Notes: generated by a model from the sequence alone, not told the origin. DNA of 64,000 nucleotides from Bdellovibrionaceae bacterium UBA3535 (GCA_002376845.1 DFOS01000005.1:186001-250000), one strand, 5' to 3'. Shown: positions 48,704 to 57,383, counted from the stretch's first letter. A program made the numbers and translations.

Positions 48704-48785
48704 GAGAAATTCCTCTTCTCCCCCCAGTTTAGCAATTTATTGTCCAGCTATCGGATTTCCTTGCGGAAAAGGTAGCTGACACCTA

Positions 48786-49154
48786 TTAGCGGGCATACTT
48801 TTTCGAAACCGATTCTCGAAGCTCTGCGCCTTCAATGCTCAAACGAGTCCATGGAATGGCCTTAAGCCTTTCGCTTTCAATGGGCTCTTCGGTTTCTTCA
48901 CATATGCCGTAGCTGCCTTCTTCAATGCGAGCTAAAGCCATTTCGATTTCATACAAATGGGCTCGAAGTCTTTCTTGCGTAGCAACAAACTCACTCTCGG
49001 CTAGAATGCGGGCTGTTTGATCCGCCTCATCCCCGCTTTTTTCACTATGAAGTAGGCCTTCCTTGCCTTCTTTTACACGGTTCAAGATTTCTTCTTTCTT
49101 CTCAAGAAGCCGCGCGCGGCATTCCTCTAAAAGGTTAGTTGGTAAAATAGCCAT
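48786..49154 (-). CDS. DksA/TraR-family protein with degenerate zinc finger
   Basis: The start at 49154 follows GGGGGGG and gives 122 residues. It is a coiled-coil protein of DksA type, with LEECRARLLEKKEEILNRV and ESEFVATQERLRAHLYEIEMALARIEEGSYG as the two long helices. The C-terminal finger is YGICEETEEPIESERLKAIPWTRLSIE. Only one of four expected Cys remains, with Thr, Trp-Thr-Arg and Ser at other positions. DksA binds RNA polymerase and modulates stringent-response promoters, and some DksA paralogues also lack the zinc site. The secondary-channel DxxDxA tip is not clearly preserved. Its Shine-Dalgarno is complementary to a motif of the candidate RNA at 63.3 kb. Confidence 0.8.
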   Translation of the reverse strand: MAILPTNLLEECRARLLEKKEEILNRVKEGKEGLLHSEKSGDEADQTARILAESEFVATQERLRAHLYEIEMALARIEEGSYGICEETEEPIESERLKAIPWTRLSIEGAELRESVSKKYAR

Positions 49155-49446
49155 TTCCCCCCCTTGGTTTGGCTTGTGTTCCCTTGGCAAAATATTCCCC
49201 TCTTGCCTCGTCCTTGATTACGACGGAAACGCATCGTGTATTAAAAAAAGCTTGTAGGCCGATTTTAGTAAACTTTTTTCTCGTAGTTCGCGGCCATAAC
49301 GCGCTTTTTCATTGGGCAATATTTAAGAAATGACCTTCTGGTCTCGCAATATGCCCTACAAAAAAGCATTTTAAGTATAGACACAATTGCTGTTGGAAAA
49401 AGTAAAAAGTCGCAGAGATTTTGAAAAATCTAGACAAAAGGACAAC
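49155..49446. other. Intergenic region upstream of the DksA-like gene and downstream of fxsA
   Basis: About 290 bases without a supported gene. It presumably contains the DksA-like promoter on the minus strand. A small GACC-TTCT-GGTC hairpin occurs near 49334, and AT-rich stretches follow. I see no tRNA or conserved RNA here. Confidence 0.4.
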
Positions 49447-49962
49447 TTAGGGCTTCGGCTGCGCGTCCCTTTCTTCCTTTTTTTGCTGCAAATCAATGAT
49501 TTGCGCCTCAAAAACCTCTCGCTCTTCTGGACCTTGGTAGGAGTGATAGCTGGTGCCATAGGGTGTGGAGCTGTAGGTTTGCACCCGAATCTTGCCACTA
49601 CGCACGGCCTTTTCCAGTAGACGCTTTGCCCAGCGAAGCATGCCTCGACGAGTGGGGCCGAAGACAAAAGACAAACCCAAAAAATCCGTAATAAATCCAG
49701 GGGTAATCAAAAGAAAGCCCCCTACAAAGATGAGCAATCCATCTAGAAGTGAGTCCGCAGGCAAAACGCCAAAACGCAAATCCTTTCGCACCCTGGTCCA
49801 GACACGGTTGCCTTCTTGCTTGGCGTAGTGCGCTCCCAAAAAACCAGTAAGTAAGACAATTCCGATGGTATTCCAACCACCGATGGACTCCGTAATCTTA
49901 AATAAGAGTGTGACTTCCACTATGGGTAGGCCGATAAAAAGCAGCAAAAGCAGGAAAAACAT
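49447..49962 (-). CDS. fxsA: FxsA-family cytoplasmic membrane protein
   Basis: A 171-residue inner-membrane protein of the FxsA family. The sequence starts LLLLLFIGLPIVEVTLLFKITESIGGWNTIGIVLLTGFLGAHYAKQEG, and DGLLIFVGGFLLITPGFITDFLGL is the second conserved half, with several helices. FxsA in E. coli suppresses phage T7 exclusion by the F plasmid; its normal role is unclear. The C-terminal tail (residues 130-171) is hydrophilic and Gln/Lys/Glu-rich. It stands 43 bases from xthA, which is upstream on the same strand. Confidence 0.88.
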   Translation of the reverse strand: MFFLLLLLFIGLPIVEVTLLFKITESIGGWNTIGIVLLTGFLGAHYAKQEGNRVWTRVRKDLRFGVLPADSLLDGLLIFVGGFLLITPGFITDFLGLSFVFGPTRRGMLRWAKRLLEKAVRSGKIRVQTYSSTPYGTSYHSYQGPEEREVFEAQIIDLQQKKEERDAQPKP

Positions 49963-50005
49963 GGGGGGATCCTAGCATAGTTTGCGCTAAAATTCCAATC
50001 TTCCC

Positions 50006-50770
50006 TTATTTTAGTTCTACTTTTAAGGGGCAGTGATCCGAGCCCTCTATATGCATCATCACCTCAGCAGATTTGAGACTAGATTTAAGGTCCTCACTCA
50101 CACTAATGTAATCAATTCTCCAGCCGCGGTTGTTTTGGCGGGCCAGCTGCCGGTAGGACCACCACGAGTAAACATCCGTTTTGTCGGGATAAAAATGTCG
50201 ATAGGTATCCACAAAGCCTAAATCAAAAAAGCGATCCATCCACTCTCGCTCCTCAGGCTTAAAGCCGCTGACTCCATCCAAACGATCTGGATCATGAATG
50301 TCTATGCGTGTGTGGGCAATGTTGTAATCGCCAAGCAAAACTATGGATTTACCGCGCTTAAGTTCCTTTTTTAAATGCTTATAAAAGGTGTCCAAAAAAT
50401 CCATTTTATAATTATGACGATCTTCATTCATTGCCCCGTTGGGAAAATAAACATTGTACAAATCAAAATCTCTATGTTCGGTAACAACAAAGCGTCCTTC
50501 ACTATCAAACTTGGAAATGCCCAGGCCATACTTCACGGACTGCGCAGGCTCTTTAACCACCGTTAAAGTGCCCGAATAGCCCTTTTTCTCGGCGGAAGAC
50601 CAATAGGCCTCCACCCCGTCCAAATCTTCTGGTTCAATTTCTACCTGCTCCGGACGCGCCTTTGTTTCTTGTACGCAAAAAATATCTGCCGCCTCTGTGG
50701 CAACAAAATCCTCCAAACCTTTACGCAAGCAAGCCCGAATGCCGTTTACATTCCAAGAAATAATTTTCAT
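50006..50770 (-). CDS. xthA: Exodeoxyribonuclease III / AP endonuclease
   Basis: ExoIII cuts at abasic sites and degrades 3' ends during base excision repair. The 254-residue protein begins MKIISWNVNGIRA, followed by CVQETKA with the metal-binding Glu, YFPNGAMNEDRHNYKMDFL, LLGDYNIAHTRIDIHDPDR, WWSYRQLARQNNRGWRIDY and the C-terminal SDHCPLKVELK with the catalytic Asp-His pair. Length is standard. It works downstream of Ung, which is encoded in this window too, though 12 kb away. Confidence 0.95.
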   Translation of the reverse strand: MKIISWNVNGIRACLRKGLEDFVATEAADIFCVQETKARPEQVEIEPEDLDGVEAYWSSAEKKGYSGTLTVVKEPAQSVKYGLGISKFDSEGRFVVTEHRDFDLYNVYFPNGAMNEDRHNYKMDFLDTFYKHLKKELKRGKSIVLLGDYNIAHTRIDIHDPDRLDGVSGFKPEEREWMDRFFDLGFVDTYRHFYPDKTDVYSWWSYRQLARQNNRGWRIDYISVSEDLKSSLKSAEVMMHIEGSDHCPLKVELK

Positions 50771-50823
50771 AGCATCTTGGTCTAACAGAGCTTCGACAGA
50801 GTGACAAATTAATCACGCAATTA

Positions 50824-50853
50824 TTGGCTTTTTCTAAGGGGATTTGTTATATC
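50824..50853 (+). promoter_or_regulatory. Candidate shikimate operon promoter, possibly leaderless
   Basis: TTGGCT (50824-50829) and TATATC (50848-50853) with an 18-base spacer precede aroB. The -10-like box is six bases from the ATG at 50860. An AAGGGG at 50836-50841 is too far upstream to be a Shine-Dalgarno for that ATG. Confidence 0.4.
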
Positions 50854-50859
50854 TTGCCT

Positions 50860-51852
50860 ATGAAAAGAGCGATCGAAATTGCGCCTGTTTACGAAGCAAA
50901 GGAATTGGCAGAAGTACTTGCCGAGCTGCCACAAGATTCCTGCATTTTTTTAGTGGATGAGGTCTTTCGCTCTCGATGGAACCTGCAAAAGGCCTTGTAT
51001 TGCAAGGCCGGCGAATCCCTCAAACAAGTCACAACATTTGCCGAACTCATGCCAAAGATTATCGAGCTTAGCGCTGGCATTGGCAAAAAAGACCTGAACA
51101 TCGTTGCCATTGGCGGCGGAAGCATTGGGGACTTTGCCGGTTTTGTGGCTAGCACCTTAAAACGTGGGGTACGCTTGATACAGATTCCCACCACTTGGTT
51201 AGCAGCGGTAGACTCTGCTCATGGCGGCAAAACGGCATTAAACTGTGGAGCTTACAAAAACCAAATCGGCAGCTTTCATCAAGCAGAAAAAATCTATCTT
51301 GTGAAGGACCTACTAGCGGAACAGCCGCAAAACCTACTAGAAGATGCCTATGCCGAAATTCTGAAGATGGCATTTTTAAAAGAACCTCAAATTCTCGAGC
51401 AAGTGGATGATATTTGGTCCATTCTGCCACAAGCCATTCAAGCAAAGTACAATTATGTTTTGCGTGACCCCTTTGAAGATAGCGGCCTGCGCACCGAATT
51501 AAACCTGGGTCATACCTATGCCCATGTCTTAGAGCTCGAGCACCAATTGTCCCATGGCAAAGCAGTAGGGCAAGGCCTACACTTTGCCATCGCATGGAGT
51601 GCTGCCAAGGGCTACTTAAAAAATGAAAGTGCCCCGCAATTGCAAACCATATTGAACGACAATTATCACCCTTGGATGGGACTCAAGATTCCTGCGCAAA
51701 ACTTTCTTGCCAATCTGCTGCAAGATAAAAAAATGCAAAAAGATAAGCAATTGCGCTTTGTTTTCTTAGAAGATCTTGGCAAGGCCAGAGTAGAAAACGT
51801 CGCTGCGGAGGAGATGCTAGAATTTGCAAAGGAGTGGCAATGCCTTTGTTAA
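50860..51852 (+). CDS. aroB: 3-Dehydroquinate synthase
   Basis: AroB converts DAHP to 3-dehydroquinate, the first cyclic intermediate of the shikimate pathway, using NAD+ and a divalent metal. The 330-residue protein is slightly short for the family (about 360). It shows the NAD site GGGSIGDFAGFVASTLKRG, IPTTWLAAVDSAHGGKTALN with the Lys and metal Glu/His region, and LNLGHTYAHVLELEHQLSHGKAVGQGL with the metal-binding His residues. It is the first gene of a five-activity aro operon and overlaps aroA by 13 bases. Confidence 0.93.
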   Translation: MKRAIEIAPVYEAKELAEVLAELPQDSCIFLVDEVFRSRWNLQKALYCKAGESLKQVTTFAELMPKIIELSAGIGKKDLNIVAIGGGSIGDFAGFVASTLKRGVRLIQIPTTWLAAVDSAHGGKTALNCGAYKNQIGSFHQAEKIYLVKDLLAEQPQNLLEDAYAEILKMAFLKEPQILEQVDDIWSILPQAIQAKYNYVLRDPFEDSGLRTELNLGHTYAHVLELEHQLSHGKAVGQGLHFAIAWSAAKGYLKNESAPQLQTILNDNYHPWMGLKIPAQNFLANLLQDKKMQKDKQLRFVFLEDLGKARVENVAAEEMLEFAKEWQCLC

Positions 51853-53036
51853 ACTTTCAACCACACACCCAAATCCCCGCATCCAAGTCCATTATGAATC
51901 GACTAGTCATTTGCAAGTCGTATTTTCCTAACTTAGAAATTCAATCCGATTCGAATTGCGAGGATGTAGTTCTATTGCGCGAGGCGCTTGGCAATATTAA
52001 CCGAGATGATTTTTATGTGGGATCAGGCGGCACCACTCTACGCTTTTTATCTTTGCGTTTGAGTCGTTATCCAGGAAAACATCGAATTCGCATGACTCCG
52101 CAATTGATGTCCCGCCCGCATGCCGACCTGAAGGATTTACTGGAACAGCTGGGCATTGCCAATTCGTGGCAAAACAATGAAGTGCTAATCGAAGGTGGCA
52201 AGTGGAATCATACAAAACCCATTGAAGTAGGCGTGGAGCAAACTTCACAAATCTTGTCCTCTCTGCTGCTGAATGCTTGGCTACTAGAAGATGATTTGGA
52301 AATTCATTTTCGCGGCGAACTTGTTTCTCCGTCCTACCTCAAAATGACATTGGAAATTCTGCACTATCTAGGTATGCATTGGCTGCCTCTAGAAAACGGC
52401 CTTAAAATACCAAAGGGCCAAACCATTCGAAATTTTGAAGTGAAAAGTGAAATCGATATGAGCTCGGCCTTTAGCGTGGCGGCTCTATGTTCTATTAACA
52501 AAAATCACTGCATAGAACCCTTTAACATACCCTCCATTCAAGCCGATGCCGAATTTGTTCGTGTTTTACAGAATATGGGGGTCGACTTACATTTCGGTCA
52601 GCAGAGCCTACACATTCAAAAATGCGAAACACTAAAAGGCATTACATACAATTTGCATGATTGTCCTGACTTGTTTCCCGTCCTTGCCATGCTTTGCTCC
52701 ATGGCAGAGGGGGAATCCAAGCTTTATGGAGCTCCCCATCTCGTATACAAAGAAAGCAACCGCATTGCTAGTATTGCACACGCCTTTGAAAAACTAAAAA
52801 TCCGCCACGAACGCTTGGAAGATGGCATCTGGATTGCCGGGCAAGCTGCTTATCTACAAAAAGATTTTACCGAGATGTCTTGCTTTGAGGATCACCGAAT
52901 CGCCTTCGCATTGGCACTTGCAAAACTGCATGGTCATAACATTAAAATTCTAGGCAGCGATTGCGTAAAAAAATCCTACCCTAGTTTTTGGCAACAGTTT
53001 GATGAAGATTTCTGTGAGAAAGATTTGTATTTATGA
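51840..53036 (+). CDS. aroA: 3-Phosphoshikimate 1-carboxyvinyltransferase (EPSP synthase)
   Basis: AroA joins phosphoenolpyruvate to shikimate 3-phosphate; it is the glyphosate target. AAAGGAG at 51828-51834 fixes the ATG at 51840, giving 398 residues (family about 430). Visible motifs are SKSIMNRLVI at the N-terminus, YVGSGGTTLRFL, SRPHADLKDLLEQLG, QTSQILSSLL, EIDMSSAFSVAAL, YKESNRI and FEDHRIAFALA near the C-terminus. It overlaps aroB and the next gene (four bases), indicating tight coupling. Confidence 0.93.
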   Translation: MPLLNFQPHTQIPASKSIMNRLVICKSYFPNLEIQSDSNCEDVVLLREALGNINRDDFYVGSGGTTLRFLSLRLSRYPGKHRIRMTPQLMSRPHADLKDLLEQLGIANSWQNNEVLIEGGKWNHTKPIEVGVEQTSQILSSLLLNAWLLEDDLEIHFRGELVSPSYLKMTLEILHYLGMHWLPLENGLKIPKGQTIRNFEVKSEIDMSSAFSVAALCSINKNHCIEPFNIPSIQADAEFVRVLQNMGVDLHFGQQSLHIQKCETLKGITYNLHDCPDLFPVLAMLCSMAEGESKLYGAPHLVYKESNRIASIAHAFEKLKIRHERLEDGIWIAGQAAYLQKDFTEMSCFEDHRIAFALALAKLHGHNIKILGSDCVKKSYPSFWQQFDEDFCEKDLYL

Positions 53037-54772
53037 GAATTGCCATAGTGGGACATCGAGGTAGTGGCAAGACCAGCTTTGCCAAGCGAATCGCGAAATA
53101 CCGAAAACTAAAATTTTATGATCTGGACGCATTAATTGCCGATGACATTGCCGCTTATTTTGAAGAATACGGTGAAGCCGAATTTCGCAAAGAAGAAGTT
53201 CGTGTGTTTAAAAAATTGTGCGAGCAAGAATCACATTTTGTTTGCTCACTTGGGGCTGGCTATATCGGAGATATGCCCAATGATGTGCATACCATTTGGT
53301 TTCGCCGCAAGACCGATGAAATCGGGCGAATTTTCTTAGATCGTCCCCGCTTGAACAAAGAGATGCCGCCACTAGAAGAGTATTTTTTGCGAAAACAGCA
53401 AAGGGATCCACGTTTCACAGCAATTTACGATGAGATTGTTGACGCACCAGAAGGTTTTGATTTTCCAAACCCAAAAGAAGAAGACTTTTTTCAGACAAAT
53501 TTTGATTACCGAGGTTGTTTGGTGAGTCTGAAATCGGAGCACTTTGCAAAGGCCAATCGCTTAAAGGCCTTTGAAGACTTTTACCAAAACAATAAAAACC
53601 TACGTATTGAATTGCGAGACGATCTTCTTAATGATGAGCAAATTCGCTATGCTTTAAAGGTTTTTCCCGCAAAAGATTTACTGTTATCATTTCGTAAAAA
53701 AGAAAATCCTATTTTTGTGGATTACCTAAAACAAAAGACCGATTGCCGCTGGGATTGGGCCGGCGAGCTAGGAAAGGCCAAATTTACAAATCAATATGAT
53801 GTATATTCCCTGCATGATGACAGCTTGTCAGAAGCCATTAAAAAAATGCAATGCATTTCCGCTAAGGAATACAAACTATCGCCGCTAGTGAATACACTAA
53901 AAGAAATAGAAGCGGGAGACCAGTGGCTAAGAGCGCAAAATCGTGCGAGCTTTTTGCCTCGCTCGAAGGACGGACGCTATCTTTGGTATCGATTGCATTC
54001 GTTTTCAAGGCAATCCCTATTCTTTTTAGCAAGTGGCAGTGCCCCCATCCAAGACCAGGCCTCGGCTCTTTGCTTTGCCTACTACCAATCCACAAATAGC
54101 TCCTCCACATTTGCCGGGGTGCTTGGCTACCCCATTTCCCATTCCTTATCCGTAGCCGAACATTTTGATTTTTTCCAAAAAGCGGGCTTGCCATTTTACA
54201 ATATTCCAATCGAAGATTATGCAGAAGTGGATATTTTAATAAGGCTAGGGCTAAAGTATGCTGCCATAACCTCCCCATTAAAAAAAGCAGCCTATGAATC
54301 TGCAAACATTCGAGATGCTAGCACACAAAATCTTTTTTCTGCCAACACTCTCGTGGTGGAAGATCAACAACGCCATGTATGGAATACCGACACGGAAGCC
54401 ATTAGGGACTTGCCGCAAGTGGATGTGGTTTGGGGCGGCTCGGCACTAGTTCCCGCATTAAAAGCCCAATTACCAGATGCCGCTGCCTACTCTGCCAGAA
54501 CGGGTGAACCAAAAGCAGGTGATTGCGAAGCAAAAGAGCCGAAAAAACTACTCTGGGCAGTGGGTCGACAACATTACCGTCATCCCGCCAATGCAAAATG
54601 GCCACCTAAAACTTGGCAGGTTCAAGAAATCATTGATCTAAATTACACGGAAGACTCTCCAGGCAAAGAATATGCACAAGAGGTGGGAGCTCGCTACACC
54701 TCTGGCTTGGACTTTTTTAAAAAACAAGCTAAGAAGCAACAAGAGATTTGGAGCAGATATGTCGGCAAATGA
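53033..54772 (+). CDS. Trifunctional AroK-AroD-AroE fusion: shikimate kinase, 3-dehydroquinate dehydratase (type I), shikimate dehydrogenase
   Basis: A 579-residue fusion of three shikimate enzymes. Residues 1-150 are shikimate kinase: Walker A GHRGSGKT (7-14), YDLD (29-32), and DRPRL. Residues about 160-350 are type I dehydroquinate dehydratase: ELRDD (193-197), LSFRKKE (218-224), His261 in YSLHD, Schiff-base Lys281 in EYKLSP, and ASGSAP. Residues about 360-579 are shikimate dehydrogenase: GYPISHSLS, ITSPLKK with Lys418, NTD (451-453) and a shortened Rossmann loop (GGSA, 468-471). The order K-D-E equals the C-terminal three domains of the fungal AROM protein. It overlaps aroA and aroC. Individual activities are inferred from motifs. 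Confidence 0.88.
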   Translation: MRIAIVGHRGSGKTSFAKRIAKYRKLKFYDLDALIADDIAAYFEEYGEAEFRKEEVRVFKKLCEQESHFVCSLGAGYIGDMPNDVHTIWFRRKTDEIGRIFLDRPRLNKEMPPLEEYFLRKQQRDPRFTAIYDEIVDAPEGFDFPNPKEEDFFQTNFDYRGCLVSLKSEHFAKANRLKAFEDFYQNNKNLRIELRDDLLNDEQIRYALKVFPAKDLLLSFRKKENPIFVDYLKQKTDCRWDWAGELGKAKFTNQYDVYSLHDDSLSEAIKKMQCISAKEYKLSPLVNTLKEIEAGDQWLRAQNRASFLPRSKDGRYLWYRLHSFSRQSLFFLASGSAPIQDQASALCFAYYQSTNSSSTFAGVLGYPISHSLSVAEHFDFFQKAGLPFYNIPIEDYAEVDILIRLGLKYAAITSPLKKAAYESANIRDASTQNLFSANTLVVEDQQRHVWNTDTEAIRDLPQVDVVWGGSALVPALKAQLPDAAAYSARTGEPKAGDCEAKEPKKLLWAVGRQHYRHPANAKWPPKTWQVQEIIDLNYTEDSPGKEYAQEVGARYTSGLDFFKKQAKKQQEIWSRYVGK

Positions 54773-55817
54773 ATTTGGCAAATATTTTAAAATCATGAGC
54801 TTTGGTGAAAGCCATGGCAATGCCATGGGAGTTGTGATTGATGGCATGCCGGCTGGCCTCCCGATCGATGAAAATGCTTTGGCTAAGGATTTGTCCCGCC
54901 GACGTCCAGGGCAATCCCGTGTGGTTAGCTCTCGCCAAGAAAGCGACCATGCAGAGATTCTTAGCGGCGTGTTTGAAAACAAAAGCCTCGGCAGCCCCAT
55001 CGCCGTGATGGTTCGCAATCAAGATGCGCGCTCCAAAGACTACGAAAGCATTAAAAACAATCCACGCATTGGACATGCCGATGATGTTTGGCAGAGCAAA
55101 TACCAACATGTCGACCACCGTGGCGGTGGCCGCAGCTCTGGCCGCGAAACCATATCTAGAGTAATTGCCGGCTCCTTTGCCAAGCAATTGCTTTGCCATG
55201 CCCTGCCCGATTTAAAAGTTTTTTCCTTCACCTCGAGCATTCACACCTATGCCGTCCAGGACTCTGACTTGCTAGCAAAATTAAAAGATGCGGACTGGGA
55301 GCGCGGCCGAGACTGGATTGATAGTTTTAGCACCCGCATGCCGCATGACCAACACCAAGAAGTGGAGGAGCTGTTAAGCAAGGCCAAAGAAGAGGGCAAA
55401 AGTTACGGCGGCTATGCAAGCGTGGCAATTTTCGGCCTTCCGGCAGGTTGGGGACAGCCCGTTTTTCATAAGTTGAAGAGCGATTTGGCCGCTGCCTATA
55501 TGGGTGTTGGTGCCACCCAATCCTTTCACCTTGGAGGCATCCAAGATATGCAAGAGCTCGAGGGAAGCGACTTTCATCAACAAGCGCAGTCGACAAATTA
55601 TGGCGGCATTCGTGGCGGCATCTCCACTGGCGAAACCATCTTTACCAAAGTGGGCTTCAAACCCACATCCTCCGTAAAAGATGTTGCCAAAAAAGGACGA
55701 CATGATCCCTGCATCCTACCCCGAGCAGTTGTCGTGCTTGAAGCCATGACCTACCTAGTACTTGCCGATCATCTGCTTTGGCGGCAAGGTGATAATGTCG
55801 ACAAGATTTGCACATAA
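54759..55817 (+). CDS. aroC: Chorismate synthase
   Basis: AroC converts EPSP to chorismate, with reduced FMN as cofactor. The 352-residue protein begins with MSFGESHGNAMGVVIDGMPAG after a short leader, then RRRPGQSRV, DHRGGGRSSGRETISRVIAG, GGIRGGISTGETI and RHDPCILPRAVVVLEAM. Length matches the family. Its start lies inside the 3' end of the aroKDE fusion (14 bases overlap), completing an operon from dehydroquinate synthase to chorismate. Confidence 0.95.
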   Translation: MSANEFGKYFKIMSFGESHGNAMGVVIDGMPAGLPIDENALAKDLSRRRPGQSRVVSSRQESDHAEILSGVFENKSLGSPIAVMVRNQDARSKDYESIKNNPRIGHADDVWQSKYQHVDHRGGGRSSGRETISRVIAGSFAKQLLCHALPDLKVFSFTSSIHTYAVQDSDLLAKLKDADWERGRDWIDSFSTRMPHDQHQEVEELLSKAKEEGKSYGGYASVAIFGLPAGWGQPVFHKLKSDLAAAYMGVGATQSFHLGGIQDMQELEGSDFHQQAQSTNYGGIRGGISTGETIFTKVGFKPTSSVKDVAKKGRHDPCILPRAVVVLEAMTYLVLADHLLWRQGDNVDKICT

Positions 55818-55982
55818 CTTGCGCACAAAGTGGGCGCGCTAAACCCCAGTGATCGCTTGAGAATTATTAAAATTCTGCCCTATCCCATCGCCTCAAATCA
55901 GCATTCCCTTAAAAGGACCTTCGCAATTCCTATAAGATCCACAATTTTTCAGTTTTTTCTGTCGCCTAAACTCTTTTTCCCC

Positions 55983-55988
55983 TATTAA
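55983..55988 (+). promoter_or_regulatory. -10-like box six bases before the HMG-CoA reductase start codon
   Basis: TATTAA is followed by six bases and the ATG at 55995; there is no Shine-Dalgarno. The 177-base gap before it has no clear terminator for the aro operon, although a weak AGAATT/AATTCT hairpin occurs near 55860. Confidence 0.3.
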
Positions 55989-55994
55989 TAAAGT

Positions 55995-57290
55995 ATGTCG
56001 ATGGATGAGTTTTTAAAAGGTTTCTCAAAATTAAACAGACAAGAACGCTATCAACGCTTGATAGATATGGGCATCCTATCCAAATCAGAGGTGCAATATT
56101 TAAAATCAGGCGGCGTGCAAGATCTTTCGCTTGCGGAACATTTGGTAGAAAATGTAGTGGGCTTTTTCCAGCTCCCCATGGGGGTTGCCACAAACTTTCG
56201 AATCAACGACAAAGACTATATCATTCCCATGGCTGTGGAGGAGACCTCCATCATCGCGGCGGCATCCAAAACTGCCAAATGGATTCGGCAAAAAGGGCGC
56301 ATCTCCACACGCTGTCTTGGCAAAAATATCATCGGTCAAATTCAAATTGCGAAAGTTAAAAACTTAGAACAAAGCCTGGCCTTGTTAGACAAAAATAAGG
56401 AGCACCTGCTTGCGGTGGGCAATTCGGTACTAGCCAATCTTGTCAAACGCGGCGGTGGTTTGCGCGACATTGTTATTCGTGTTCTCGATCGAGAAGATGG
56501 TAGCTCCGAGAAAATGTTAGTCCTGCATGTACATTGCGATCCCTGTGAGGCAATGGGCGCCAATATGATCAACCAGGCCTGCGAAGCACTTAAGCCCCAT
56601 ATTGAGAACATTACAGGCGAAACTGTGAATATGTGCATTTTGTCCAACTTGGTGGACACAAAGCTTACAGAAATCAAAGTGGAAATTGACGACATTGACC
56701 CAGAAATTGGAAAGGGCATTGAAGAGGCTTCCCGTTTTGCCTGGGTAGACCCTTACCGTGCCACTACCAATAACAAAGGTGTATTAAATGGTATGGACGC
56801 TGTACTTATTGCCACTGGCAACGATTGGCGTGCCGTGGAGTCAGGTGTTCACGCCTATGCCGTCAAAGATGGTAAGTATCGCTCCATTACTCGCTGGCAA
56901 ATGCAAGGCAATCAACTTGTGGGCACTCTGGTTGCCCCCATCGTGGTTGGCACTGTGGGCGGGGTTACAAAGATTCATCCCACCGCACAGATGTCTTTAA
57001 AAATGCTGGGTGTAAATAGTGCCGAGGAATTATCTGGAATAGTTGGGGCGGTAGGCCTAGTGCAAAACCTTGGGGCGCTAAAGGCCCTGAGTACCGTGGG
57101 TATTGTCAATGGACATATGAAGCTGCACGCAGCCAACCTTGCCATTGCGGCAGGAGCCAAACCCCACGAACTTTTACCTGTACAAATAGATTTGCAAAAT
57201 CTTTTAGAGAAGGTAAAACGCATCACATTGGATGATGCAAAAAACATCTTATTGCGCGTTCGCAAAGAACACGAAGTCAATCCCCGCTAA
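55995..57290 (+). CDS. Hydroxymethylglutaryl-CoA reductase, class II
   Basis: HMG-CoA reductase interconverts HMG-CoA and mevalonate. The 431-residue protein has class II features as in Pseudomonas mevalonii: ENVVGFFQLPMG (52-63), catalytic Glu83 in VEETSIIAA, EAMGANMIN (185-193), Lys261 in NNKGVLNG, Asp277 in TGND and the terminal GHMKLHAAN (373-381) with the catalytic His region. Class II enzymes may make or break down mevalonate. No mevalonate kinase, HMG-CoA synthase or lyase is near, so direction is undetermined. Confidence 0.9.
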   Translation: MSMDEFLKGFSKLNRQERYQRLIDMGILSKSEVQYLKSGGVQDLSLAEHLVENVVGFFQLPMGVATNFRINDKDYIIPMAVEETSIIAAASKTAKWIRQKGRISTRCLGKNIIGQIQIAKVKNLEQSLALLDKNKEHLLAVGNSVLANLVKRGGGLRDIVIRVLDREDGSSEKMLVLHVHCDPCEAMGANMINQACEALKPHIENITGETVNMCILSNLVDTKLTEIKVEIDDIDPEIGKGIEEASRFAWVDPYRATTNNKGVLNGMDAVLIATGNDWRAVESGVHAYAVKDGKYRSITRWQMQGNQLVGTLVAPIVVGTVGGVTKIHPTAQMSLKMLGVNSAEELSGIVGAVGLVQNLGALKALSTVGIVNGHMKLHAANLAIAAGAKPHELLPVQIDLQNLLEKVKRITLDDAKNILLRVRKEHEVNPR

Positions 57291-57383
57291 TTTTCTTCTC
57301 AGCAAGTAACGCGCGTTGTAAGAGACGCGAAGCTATTGGATACTTTTCTAGCTGTCCTTTATACTTTTGTACGCGGAGGATTT

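Noticed and set aside
54729..55199. 156-codon frame antisense to aroC
   Set aside because: aroC is certain on the other strand, and this frame shows no ribosome site or family signature.
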